From contig JALVWV010000167.1 of NCBI GenBank assembly GCA_027023145.1, forward strand, positions 1 to 11,076: DNA of 11,076 nt. Reading direction: 5' to 3'. Below, one piece after another: positions 1 to 5,306 of this stretch (positions are counted from its first letter, which is position 1; each line of letters opens with the position of its first letter). Source of the stretch: Campylobacteraceae bacterium (GTDB lineage Bacteria; Campylobacterota; Campylobacteria; Campylobacterales; Sulfurovaceae). Both the position numbers and the translations under genes were made by a program. The notes beneath the pieces are model-generated. The model made no database searches. It was given only the letters and a program-made list of their open reading frames with translations, and was not told the origin of the DNA.

Positions 1-53
1 TAGAGGTAGTCCCTCCATGCCTCTGCTGTCCAGGCAAGCAGCCGTTTAGACAT
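1..53 (-). CDS. yoeB: YoeB-type mRNA interferase toxin (partial, 3' end outside window)
   Basis: Only the first 17 codons are visible. They start at an ATG at 53-51 on the minus strand and read MSKRLLAWTAEAWRDYL, with the next codon starting TA (Tyr). This matches the conserved YoeB N-terminus, where a W-x-x-x-x-W-x-D-Y-L-Y pattern precedes the RelE-like fold. The start lies inside the last codons of the upstream antitoxin gene (8 bp overlap), the usual coupling for yefM-yoeB. Family knowledge: YoeB is a ribosome-dependent mRNA endonuclease that is held inactive by YefM. Catalytic residues lie outside the window, so activity cannot be judged. The short length is offset by the strong context. 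Confidence 0.8.
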   Translation of the reverse strand, partial: MSKRLLAWTAEAWRDYL

Positions 54-300
54 CGACCAGCTCGTGGTGTTCTGTTTTGCCTGCCCGGTATTGCGCGATC
101 GATTTCTCCAGATGCGCTACATTGGCAGGGGATTTGAGCAGATGCAGGGTCTCCTGCATCGCATTGAAATAGTCCAGCGACATCACCACAGCGTCTTCGG
201 CGTCACGTCTGCTGATGATCGTGTAGTCCGCATCGTTGGCTACCGTATCGAGTATGGATTTGAAGTTATTGCGTGCTTCGGTGTAATTGACTACGGTCAT
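46..300 (-). CDS. yefM: YefM/Phd-family antitoxin
   Basis: This 84-residue protein begins MTVVNYTEARNNFKSILDTV, the classic Phd/YefM N-terminal DNA-binding fold. It continues with the typical 'ISRRDAEDAVVMSLDYFNAMQETLHLL' region, followed by a toxin-wrapping C-terminal tail rich in charged residues. The start is supported by AAGGAGG about 6 nt upstream on the minus strand (around 304-311). Its last codons overlap the yoeB start by 8 bp. Family knowledge: YefM dimers neutralise YoeB and repress their own promoter, with YoeB as co-repressor. A strong promoter and a TGTACA-centred palindrome lie directly upstream, consistent with autoregulation. Confidence is high for the family and good for the partner. 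Confidence 0.93.
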   Translation of the reverse strand: MTVVNYTEARNNFKSILDTVANDADYTIISRRDAEDAVVMSLDYFNAMQETLHLLKSPANVAHLEKSIAQYRAGKTEHHELVDV

Positions 301-327
301 ACTTTCCTCCTTATATGTTCAACTTAT

Positions 328-362
328 TGTACAAGTATAGCGTTATTTTTGTTTTTTGTAAA
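328..362 (-). promoter_or_regulatory. yefM-yoeB sigma-70 promoter with TGTACA operator core
   Basis: On the minus strand a -35 box TTTACA (362-357), a 17-nt spacer and a -10 box TATACT (339-334) form a near-consensus promoter. Immediately downstream is the perfect 8-bp palindrome TTGTACAA (327-334), which contains the TGTACA core known from the E. coli yefM-yoeB operator. Its position at the transcription start fits repression by YefM/YoeB. The element is read from sequence; binding is inferred. Confidence 0.72.
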
Positions 363-381
363 GTTCGTTATGCTGTAAATA

Positions 382-435
382 TTCAACATAAACTCAGAAA
401 CATTCATATACCATACGGGGTATACTATACAGGAG
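382..435 (+). promoter_or_regulatory. Promoter/operator region of the CsoR-family gene
   Basis: An inverted repeat TATACC (407-412) and GGTATA (419-424) with a 6-nt spacer containing ACGG lies just before the ribosome binding site AGGAG (431-435). Short A/T-rich arms around a G-tract are the usual operator form for CsoR/RcnR/FrmR proteins. A weak promoter could be TTCAAC (382-387), 17 nt, CATATA (405-410). A second TATACT at 421-426 is too close to the ribosome binding site to be a likely -10 box. Autoregulation is inferred. Confidence 0.5.
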
Positions 436-441
436 AAAAAC

Positions 442-741
442 ATGGCCTACAGTTGCGATGTCGAACGGAAAAAATTGCAAAACCGAATCAGCCGGATTGC
501 GGGGCAGGTGAATGGGCTCAAGAAACGGTTTCATGATGAGGGGTTTGATCTTGAGGAGGACCCTTATGAGATCGTTCGGCAGCTGACGGCGATCAAAGGG
601 GCGGTCAATGGGATGGTCACCTCCTATGTCGAGCACTATGCCAAGGGGCATTTGATCGATCGGATACAGAACAGCTCCCGAGCCGAATCGGAGGTACAGA
701 TCGACCATCTGCTGGAAATCATCAAAGTTTTTGGGAAATAG
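442..741 (+). CDS. CsoR/RcnR-family (DUF156) metal-responsive repressor
   Basis: This 99-residue all-helical protein has the family core: basic helix 1 (KKLQNRISRIAGQVNGLKKR, residues 10-29), helix 2 with 'RQLTAIKGAVNGM' (46-58), and a C-terminal helix. The family forms dimers or tetramers that bind G-tract operators and release them on binding Cu, Ni/Co or formaldehyde. AGGAG 6 nt upstream fixes the start. A CDF efflux pump follows in the same direction, so divalent metal sensing (Zn, Co or Ni) is the likely job. Oddities by hand alignment: the near-invariant helix-2 cysteine aligns with Pro41; the only Cys is Cys5; the helix 1-2 loop is about 5 residues longer; and about 4 residues are inserted before the His (H65 or H70) that would match the family's H60/H61 ligand. 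Effector unknown. Confidence 0.85.
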   Translation: MAYSCDVERKKLQNRISRIAGQVNGLKKRFHDEGFDLEEDPYEIVRQLTAIKGAVNGMVTSYVEHYAKGHLIDRIQNSSRAESEVQIDHLLEIIKVFGK

Positions 742-758
742 AGTCTTCTGAATATTGC

Positions 759-844
759 GGTTTCACTCAATAGCTCTGGCAGTCGCGAACACCGTTGGTG
801 CCCCTTCGACGTTGGGCGCTCCTTTGTCGCCATTGAGTGAAACC
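759..844. repeat. 86-bp element with 13-bp perfect terminal inverted repeats
   Basis: GGTTTCACTCAAT at 759-771 is the exact reverse complement of ATTGAGTGAAACC at 832-844. The 60-nt interior is GC-rich and folds further: CACC-GTT-GGTG at 790-800, and CGAC (807-810) against GTCG (825-828). It fills most of the gap between the repressor and the efflux gene, so it could be a small non-autonomous mobile element, a structured leader or attenuator, or a terminator-like structure. There is no terminal U-tract and no clear target-site duplication. It does not match a riboswitch family that I can recognise. Confidence 0.6.
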
Positions 845-883
845 TCTGTTTGAAATAATAAATACCTAAACAAGGATACAACT

Positions 884-1777
884 ATGAGTGAACATCACCA
901 CCATCACGACGCCAGCGGCACCAACCTCTTCTGGGCAATCGTCCTCAACATCATCATCACCGTTGCCCAGATCGTCGGCGGGATCATCTCGGGATCGCTG
1001 GCGCTTCTGAGCGATGCGATGCACAATTTCAGCGATGTGGCGGCACTGCTGATCGCGTGGGTCGCCAATCATCTGGCCAAACGCCCGGGCAACATGGAGC
1101 GCACCTTTGGGTACAAGCGGGCGGAGATCCTCGCAGCGCTCTTCAACGCCTCCGTCCTCATCGGCATCGCGATCTTCCTCATCATCGAAGCGGTGCACAA
1201 GTGGTTGCATCCTGAGCCGATCGAGTCGTTGTGGGTGATCGGGCTTGGAGCGTTGAGTATTCTGCTCAATACCCTCAGTGTTCTGCTGGTCAAGGATGAT
1301 GCCCACGGAAACATGAATATCCGGGCGGCGTACCTTCATTTGCTGACCGATGTGATGACCAGTGTGGCGGTTGTCATAGGGGGAGTGGTAATGCACTACT
1401 GGGGGATCGTGTGGATCGATCCGCTTATTTCGGTATTGATCGCTCTCTATCTGATCCGATCGTCGTGGGGGATGGTGCGGGAGAGTACAGCGATCCTGAT
1501 GCAGTTTGCTCCGGAGGGGTTCGACACGGAAGCTCTCATCGATACCATCACCTCCGAGCCCGAGATCGTCAATGTTCACCACCTCCATCTCTGGAGGCTC
1601 GATGACCATCGTATCCATCTTGAGGCGCATCTGGACTTCGCCGAGGATCTTCCCCTCTCAGGCTCCAATCGTCTCATCGACCGCCTCGAGCACCGCCTGC
1701 ATGACGACTTCGGGATCGAGCATGCGACGTTTCAGTGTGAGTACGGGCGGGAGGATGATAAGCAGATCATTCGATAA
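884..1777 (+). CDS. Cation diffusion facilitator (CDF) family metal efflux transporter
   Basis: This 297-residue inner-membrane antiporter of the CzcD/ZitB type exports divalent metal against protons. Six membrane helices lie near residues 14-36, 40-62, 82-102, 115-136, 150-170 and 175-195. A cytoplasmic ferredoxin-like C-terminal domain follows from about 210 (contains 'NVHHLHLWRL', 230-239). The transport site is readable: H47 and D51 in TM2 (DAMHNFSDV) and H152 and D156 in TM5 (HLLTDV). This HD-HD set is known for Zn/Co-type CDFs rather than Mn or Fe ones. Residues 4-8 are five consecutive histidines, a likely metal-capturing tail. AAGGA lies 8-12 nt upstream of the ATG. It is downstream of the CsoR-like repressor and probably co-regulated with it. 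The exact metal is inferred. Confidence 0.93.
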   Translation: MSEHHHHHDASGTNLFWAIVLNIIITVAQIVGGIISGSLALLSDAMHNFSDVAALLIAWVANHLAKRPGNMERTFGYKRAEILAALFNASVLIGIAIFLIIEAVHKWLHPEPIESLWVIGLGALSILLNTLSVLLVKDDAHGNMNIRAAYLHLLTDVMTSVAVVIGGVVMHYWGIVWIDPLISVLIALYLIRSSWGMVRESTAILMQFAPEGFDTEALIDTITSEPEIVNVHHLHLWRLDDHRIHLEAHLDFAEDLPLSGSNRLIDRLEHRLHDDFGIEHATFQCEYGREDDKQIIR

Positions 1778-1789
1778 TTGTCTCACTCA

Positions 1790-1864
1790 GGAGCAGGGAC
1801 TTCAGTCCCATCCTGTGTTCAAAGAACATGGTACCTTGTGGGTGAGGCTGAAGCCTTCACTTCC
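1790..1864. repeat. REP pair (BIME-like), 75 bp
   Basis: The plus strand reads GGAG-CA followed by the hairpin GGGACT-TC-AGTCCC (1796-1809). An inner hairpin TGTTC-AAA-GAACA follows, then GGTACC, and finally an inverted imperfect hairpin around AGGCT-GA-AGCCT (1842-1860) ending in TTCC, which reads GGAA on the minus strand. A conserved GGAG or GTAG tetranucleotide before a palindrome is the known signature of REP elements mobilised by REP-associated tyrosine transposases (RAYT). It starts 12 bp after the efflux gene stop and could also end its transcript. Confidence 0.68.
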
Positions 1865-1882
1865 GGATACACCGCACGCGAT

Positions 1883-2138
1883 GTTTGTTGGACTAAAGTC
1901 CAAGCCCCGAAGGAGCAGCAAACCAGAAGGGGATGGGACTTCAGTCCCACAGAATGGATGGAAAACTATCCACATCACAGTGATACGCTTGCGCGTTTGT
2001 TGGACTAAAGTCCAAGCCCCGAAGGAGCAGCAAACCAGAAGGGGATGGGACTTCAGTCCCACAGAATGGATGGAAAACTATCCACATCACAGTGATACGC
2101 TTGCGCGTTTGTTGGACTAAAGTCCAAGCCCCGAAGGA
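1883..2138. repeat. Tandem array of a 112-bp REP/BIME unit (2 full copies plus 32 bp)
   Basis: Copy 1 (1883-1994) and copy 2 (1995-2106) look identical base for base. A third copy starts at 2107 and diverges after 2138. Each unit holds one inverted hairpin GGACT-AA-AGTCC (for example 1890-1901), a linker with CCCCGAAGGAGCAG, a direct hairpin GGGACT-TC-AGTCCC (1935-1948), and an inner stem GGAT...ATCC (around 1956-1970). The hairpins match the REP pair just upstream, so this is an amplified member of the same family. Together with that pair it fills the whole 371-bp gap between the convergent efflux and pxpC genes. No protein or RNA gene was seen there. Confidence 0.88.
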
Positions 2139-2148
2139 AAGTGGGCAA

Positions 2149-3048
2149 CTACCAAAGTGTCCAAAACATTTCGTCTATTGTGCGCGCCTCCTCCAGTGAA
2201 ATGGCTTCAAACCGTACCGTTGTCCCCGGTCGTGCCTGTGCCAGTTTCCAGGCATCCGGGGGGATAACGGCACCGAGCTTGGGGTAGCCGCCGATGGTCT
2301 GGCGTTCGCCCAGCAGGACGATGGGCTGACCGCCTCGGGGGAGCTGGATGGCGCCGTAGGTGATGGGCTCGGAGAGGATTTCGTGGGTATGCGCCAGTGG
2401 TGCTCCTTCGAGGCGGCAGCCCATCCGGTCGGTGGCGTTGGTAACTTTCCATGGGGTGTTTGTAAACTGTGTTTCTATGTCTTGACCTAGCATCTCAGCC
2501 TGTGCGCCCCGGATGTAGCGGAGGGTGATCTCCGGATCATACGTGGGGATCAGCCGGGGTGGAAGCGTACGGGGGAGGGGAAGTGGATCGGCCGTAGAAC
2601 AGCGGAGATGATCTCCCTCCTTGATCACGTGGCCGAGATGGTCGCGGAGGCTGATGGAGGTGCTGCCGAGGTATTGGGGGGCGTCAAATCCTCCGATTAC
2701 GGATAGATAGATACGCAGCCCCTGTGTGATCATCCCGATCTCGATCGTATCATCCGGTATGATGGTGTAGGTATGCCAGAGAGGTTTGCGGCGGCCGTTG
2801 ATCTTGATGATGGCGGTGCCGCCGGTGAGGGCTATGGTGGTGTCGGTCGTTGCCCGGAGGGTGAGGCCGCCCATGTTGACCTCAATGAGCGTGGCTCGGG
2901 GTGGGTTGTCCAGCAGCCGGTTGGCCTGTCGGGCGGCGTAACGGTCGGCCGGGCCGCTTTGGGTAATCCCGATATCCCCGTAGCCGAACCGCCCCTCATC
3001 GACGTAGAGGCTCAGCATCCCGCTGCGCAGTACCTCAAACCCGCTCAC
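2149..3048 (-). CDS. pxpC: 5-oxoprolinase subunit PxpC (KipA/AHS2 domain)
   Basis: This 299-residue protein is close to the usual ~310 for PxpC. It shows the AHS2/cyclophilin-like hallmarks: 'GRFGYGDIGITQSGPAD' (residues 19-35), 'LTGG' (74-77) and 'LLGERQTIGGYPKLG' (245-259). Family knowledge: PxpABC together perform ATP-dependent hydrolysis of 5-oxo-L-proline to L-glutamate, with PxpC pairing with PxpB. The start is GTG, and GTGA overlaps the TGA stop of pxpB by 4 bp, implying translational coupling. It is the last gene of the leftward block. The REP array beyond its stop is the only candidate for a 3' end structure. Older annotations call this family biotin-dependent carboxyltransferase or KipA; gene order with pxpA and pxpB favours PxpC. 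Confidence 0.94.
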   Translation of the reverse strand: MSGFEVLRSGMLSLYVDEGRFGYGDIGITQSGPADRYAARQANRLLDNPPRATLIEVNMGGLTLRATTDTTIALTGGTAIIKINGRRKPLWHTYTIIPDDTIEIGMITQGLRIYLSVIGGFDAPQYLGSTSISLRDHLGHVIKEGDHLRCSTADPLPLPRTLPPRLIPTYDPEITLRYIRGAQAEMLGQDIETQFTNTPWKVTNATDRMGCRLEGAPLAHTHEILSEPITYGAIQLPRGGQPIVLLGERQTIGGYPKLGAVIPPDAWKLAQARPGTTVRFEAISLEEARTIDEMFWTLW

Positions 3049-3722
3049 AACTCACCTCCAAGCTCAAGAAACCGCTCTCGGCCGATCGGCTCGAATGTTA
3101 CCTGATCGCCGGGGTGCAGGAGCGAAAACCCCTCGAGTGAGGGGTCAAAAAGTTCCAGTGGTGTACGCCCGAGGATGTTCCAGCCGCCGGGGGAGACCAT
3201 GGGGTAGATGGCGCACTGGGTGTTGGCGATGGCGACGGAGCGGGCAGGGATATCGGCACGCGGTGTGGCCAGACGGGGGGTGGCGATGCGGTCATCCACC
3301 TCCCCCATGTAGCCAAAACCAGGCATGAATCCGATCATATAGACCCGGTACGTCCGGCTGCTGTGCAGCGCGATTACCTCCGCGATGCTCAGGTCGTGTG
3401 CGTCAGCAACCTGTTCGAGATCCCATCCCACCTCGGTGCCATAGTAAACCGGGATGGTGAGGGTGCGGGGAGCAGGAGCGGGTTCGCGGTCGATACGGGC
3501 TTCGTACTCCTGTACGATGGATACGACCGCCTCATGAGTGTAGCGCCGGGGATCAAACTGGATGTAGAGGGTGGTGTAGGCGGGGATGATCTCGATCAGT
3601 CCGGGGATGTCGGCCGATTTGAGTGCGCGATAAAGAGCAAGGATATGATCCGAGACATCCGGATCGATCGCCTCACCGAAACGGAGCAGGAGGGCATCAA
3701 CCGCCGCAATCTCAGAGCGCAT
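3045..3722 (-). CDS. pxpB: 5-oxoprolinase subunit PxpB (KipI/AHS1 domain)
   Basis: This 225-residue protein carries the AHS1-domain signatures 'IPVYYG', 'GFMPGFGYMG', repeated 'TPR' and 'YPMVSPGGWNILGRTPL'. I chose the ATG at 3722-3720 (MRSEIAAVDALLLRFGE) over an in-frame ATG 51 nt upstream at 3773. It gives the normal family N-terminus, overlaps the pxpA stop by only 11 nt, and has GAGG about 9 nt before it. The upstream start would add 17 residues encoded wholly inside pxpA. Family knowledge: PxpB and PxpC form the ATP-dependent kinase-like part of 5-oxoprolinase, with PxpA supplying the hydrolytic partner. In Bacillus the homologue KipI inhibits kinase KinA, but no sporulation genes are nearby, so the oxoprolinase role is preferred. 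Confidence 0.93.
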   Translation of the reverse strand: MRSEIAAVDALLLRFGEAIDPDVSDHILALYRALKSADIPGLIEIIPAYTTLYIQFDPRRYTHEAVVSIVQEYEARIDREPAPAPRTLTIPVYYGTEVGWDLEQVADAHDLSIAEVIALHSSRTYRVYMIGFMPGFGYMGEVDDRIATPRLATPRADIPARSVAIANTQCAIYPMVSPGGWNILGRTPLELFDPSLEGFSLLHPGDQVTFEPIGRERFLELGGEL

Positions 3723-4437
3723 CACGCAGCGCCTCGATGACGGCAATCGCCTCGGGATTGTCCCCGTGGACACAGAGCGAATCTCCCCGCAGCTTCAGCG
3801 GTGTCCCGTCGTACGCTTCGAGGAAACCCGTATCGAGATAGTGCCGAATACGCTCTACAATTTGTCCCGGATCGTGGAGGAGGGCATGGGGCTTGGTGCG
3901 GGGGACGAGGTGCCCTTGGGGTGTGTAGTTGCGATCGGCGAAGAGTTCGTAACGCAGTGGGGTACCGTAACGGGCAGCGATGCTTTCATGAACTTCGTTA
4001 CGGGGACTGGAGAGGATCATGAGCTCGAGGTGGGGATCGATCTGTGAGACGGTTCGTGCGATGGTATCAAAAATCGATTCATCCCGCATCATGTCGTTGT
4101 AGAGGGCTCCGTGGGGCTTGACATAGCCAAGTTTCAGACCGTGGGTATGGGCGATGACCTCGAGGCGTCCGATCTGCTCTCGAAGTGTTTGGGCAAGCGC
4201 TTCAGGACTCAACGGGATCGAGACCCGCCCGAAGTTTTCCGGATCGGGATAGCCCGGATGGGCGCCGATCTCGACGCCGTGCTCTTTGGTCAGGCGGACA
4301 TTCTCTTCCATGGTCTCTACGGAACCGGCATGCCCCCCGCAGGCGATATTGGCTTGGTCGATGAGGGGGTAGATGGCGGCATCGTTGCCGACCCCTTCAC
4401 CGAGGTCGCAGTTGAGACGGAGAGGAGAATGGCTCAT
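3712..4437 (-). CDS. pxpA: 5-oxoprolinase subunit PxpA (LamB/YcsF family)
   Basis: This 241-residue protein has the full set of LamB/YcsF motifs: NCDLGEG (9-15), NIACGGHAG (30-38), GAHPGYPD (58-65), KPHGALYN (107-114), FADRNY (166-171) and CVHGDNP (222-228). The conserved His36, His60, His109 and His224 and Asp11 lie in the presumed active site of this TIM-barrel-like fold. Known role: with PxpB and PxpC it converts 5-oxoproline to glutamate using ATP in the cytoplasm. The gene starts 24 bp after the rpn stop. I see no good Shine-Dalgarno before its ATG (only AAAGACACGATAAAAAC), unlike most genes here, which may reflect a junction where rpn was inserted. The C-terminus overlaps pxpB by 11 nt. 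Confidence 0.96.
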   Translation of the reverse strand: MSHSPLRLNCDLGEGVGNDAAIYPLIDQANIACGGHAGSVETMEENVRLTKEHGVEIGAHPGYPDPENFGRVSIPLSPEALAQTLREQIGRLEVIAHTHGLKLGYVKPHGALYNDMMRDESIFDTIARTVSQIDPHLELMILSSPRNEVHESIAARYGTPLRYELFADRNYTPQGHLVPRTKPHALLHDPGQIVERIRHYLDTGFLEAYDGTPLKLRGDSLCVHGDNPEAIAVIEALRDAL

Positions 4438-4461
4438 GTTTTTATCGTGTCTTTTGATGAT

Positions 4462-4683
4462 TTACTCTTTGCCAAGATATTTTTTGAGTTCAACAATCGA
4501 GATGTTGAGTTCTTTGGCCACATCTTCAACGGAGAGTTTGAATTTTTTGATCATAGTAGAGGCTGCCTGCATGGCACCCTGAGAAACCCCCCGTTCTATC
4601 CCCCGCTGCATACCCTTTTGCATGCCTCTCTCTATCCCAATCTCATAACTGGGCAAATCTTCATATTTGATTTCACGCAACAT
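4462..4683 (-). CDS. Predicted internal, in-frame small protein of the rpn gene (RpnS-like)
   Basis: Codon 202 of the rpn reading frame is an ATG (4683-4681) preceded by AAGGAGGT (4698-4691), the full anti-Shine-Dalgarno complement, with 7 nt to the start. Initiation here gives 73 residues beginning MLREIKYEDLPSYEIG and ending at the rpn stop. It contains the Gly/Met/Arg repeat and the helix-turn-helix-like tail but no nuclease residues. For E. coli Rpn proteins, an internally translated C-terminal small protein that blocks the toxic nuclease has been reported; the placement here is the same. The signal is much stronger than the apparent start of the full-length protein. Translation and antitoxin role are inferred. 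Confidence 0.6.
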   Translation of the reverse strand: MLREIKYEDLPSYEIGIERGMQKGMQRGIERGVSQGAMQAASTMIKKFKLSVEDVAKELNISIVELKKYLGKE

Positions 4684-5286
4684 ATCTTCGACCTCCTTCA
4701 GTTTTTTTGTTAAATCTCTGTTGGTAGACAACGTTTCAAGGATAAGCATATATTTCCCAAGCCTGTACTCATCATTCCGGGTAAGTTCCTCCAGTCTTCT
4801 CGTGATGAAGAGGAGCATATCAAGTTCATCTCTTCCTTTGAAATCGCACAGTACGGATAACACCAGAGCATCAGGGGTGTCCATCTCAATAAACTTATCA
4901 CAGTCAATGGTGTGCATATCAACGATCGTATAATGATAGTTGATATGTTTCTCAATTATACCATCTTTCATCGTGAGTTTGGGTTTGCCGATGTAGATAA
5001 GGTACTGATGAATCGGCAAGGTATCAAATCTCATCGCAATATCGGTGTAATATCGGAGCATCCTTTTGGGCATGGTGCGATCATTATTGTTCTGGATCTC
5101 AATGTGCAAGATAGATTCCGTACCGTTTATTTTGCATTGTACGACAATATCGGCTTCTCTTTTTTCTATCCGTTGGAGTTCTTTGTCAACAAATCTAATA
5201 TCGCTGACCTCAAGTTCGAGGATATGCCTAGCTATATCCTCAGTGATAGTTTTAATGGTATCTTTAATGGTAATATCTTTTTGCAT
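4462..5286 (-). CDS. Rpn-family PD-(D/E)XK nuclease / transposase-like protein
   Basis: This 274-residue protein of the Rpn (YhgA-like, PDDEXK transposase-annotated) family has an N-terminal nuclease core with Asp46 in 'EADIVVQ' and the E-x-Q pair Glu63/Gln65 in 'HIEIQ'. The charged segment 'RDLTKKLKEVEDMLREIKYE' (190-209) follows, then a Gly/Met/Arg-rich repeat 'GIERGMQKGMQRGIERG' (217-233). It ends in a helix-turn-helix-like tail 'LSVEDVAKELNISIVELKKYL' (251-271). The start is the ATG at 5286-5284; the frame stays open upstream into dctM, but that part translates only shadow sequence. There is no Shine-Dalgarno: TATAAT lies 7 nt before the ATG, so the message may be leaderless. It is more AT-rich than its neighbours and sits between transporter and pxpA genes, suggesting acquisition. 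Known Rpn proteins are DNA endonucleases linked to recombination and phage defence; activity here is inferred. Confidence 0.88.
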   Translation of the reverse strand: MQKDITIKDTIKTITEDIARHILELEVSDIRFVDKELQRIEKREADIVVQCKINGTESILHIEIQNNNDRTMPKRMLRYYTDIAMRFDTLPIHQYLIYIGKPKLTMKDGIIEKHINYHYTIVDMHTIDCDKFIEMDTPDALVLSVLCDFKGRDELDMLLFITRRLEELTRNDEYRLGKYMLILETLSTNRDLTKKLKEVEDMLREIKYEDLPSYEIGIERGMQKGMQRGIERGVSQGAMQAASTMIKKFKLSVEDVAKELNISIVELKKYLGKE

Positions 5287-5292
5287 GTGAGA

Positions 5293-5301
5293 ATTATACC
5301 A
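5293..5301 (-). promoter_or_regulatory. Extended -10 promoter of rpn, possible leaderless start
   Basis: On the minus strand TGGTATAAT (5301-5293) is a perfect extended -10 (TGn-TATAAT). No -35 box is present at the right distance. The ATG of rpn begins 7 nt downstream, about where transcription should start, so the transcript could begin at or beside the start codon. The promoter overlaps the gap just after the dctM stop (5307). Confidence 0.6.
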
Positions 5302-5306
5302 TATCG

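Noticed and set aside
759..844. Integron attC site (GTTGGGC and its complement fit the GTTRRRY core)
   Set aside because: Only one core match was found. A paired core at attC spacing and an integrase are absent.
636..881. Minus-strand frame of 81 codons covering the 86-bp element
   Set aside because: It spans the repressor 3' end and the inverted-repeat element, has no ribosome binding site and no recognisable domain.
742..883. Ni/Co (czcD) riboswitch before the CDF gene
   Set aside because: The conserved GGGACAG-type junction sequences of that riboswitch are not present.
866..1630. Long minus-strand open frame (254 codons) opposite the CDF gene
   Set aside because: It is wholly antisense to a gene with clear CDF motifs, and its protein is a low-complexity Asp/Arg/His mix typical of shadow frames.
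1506..2120. Plus-strand frame of 204 codons running from the CDF gene through the 112-bp repeats
   Set aside because: The first part is a shadow of the CDF gene and the rest is translated hairpin repeat. It has no ribosome binding site or family match.
1883..2138. CRISPR array
   Set aside because: The repeated unit is 112 bp and contiguous, with no unique spacers between copies and no cas genes.
3723..3773. Upstream start of PxpB adding 17 residues
   Set aside because: The extra residues (STGTIPRRLPSSRRCV) lie wholly inside pxpA and do not resemble the family N-terminus, and the downstream ATG has a plausible GAGG.
4111..4713. Plus-strand 200-codon frame opposite pxpA and rpn
   Set aside because: It is antisense to two well-supported genes and crosses their boundary. 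No family match is apparent.
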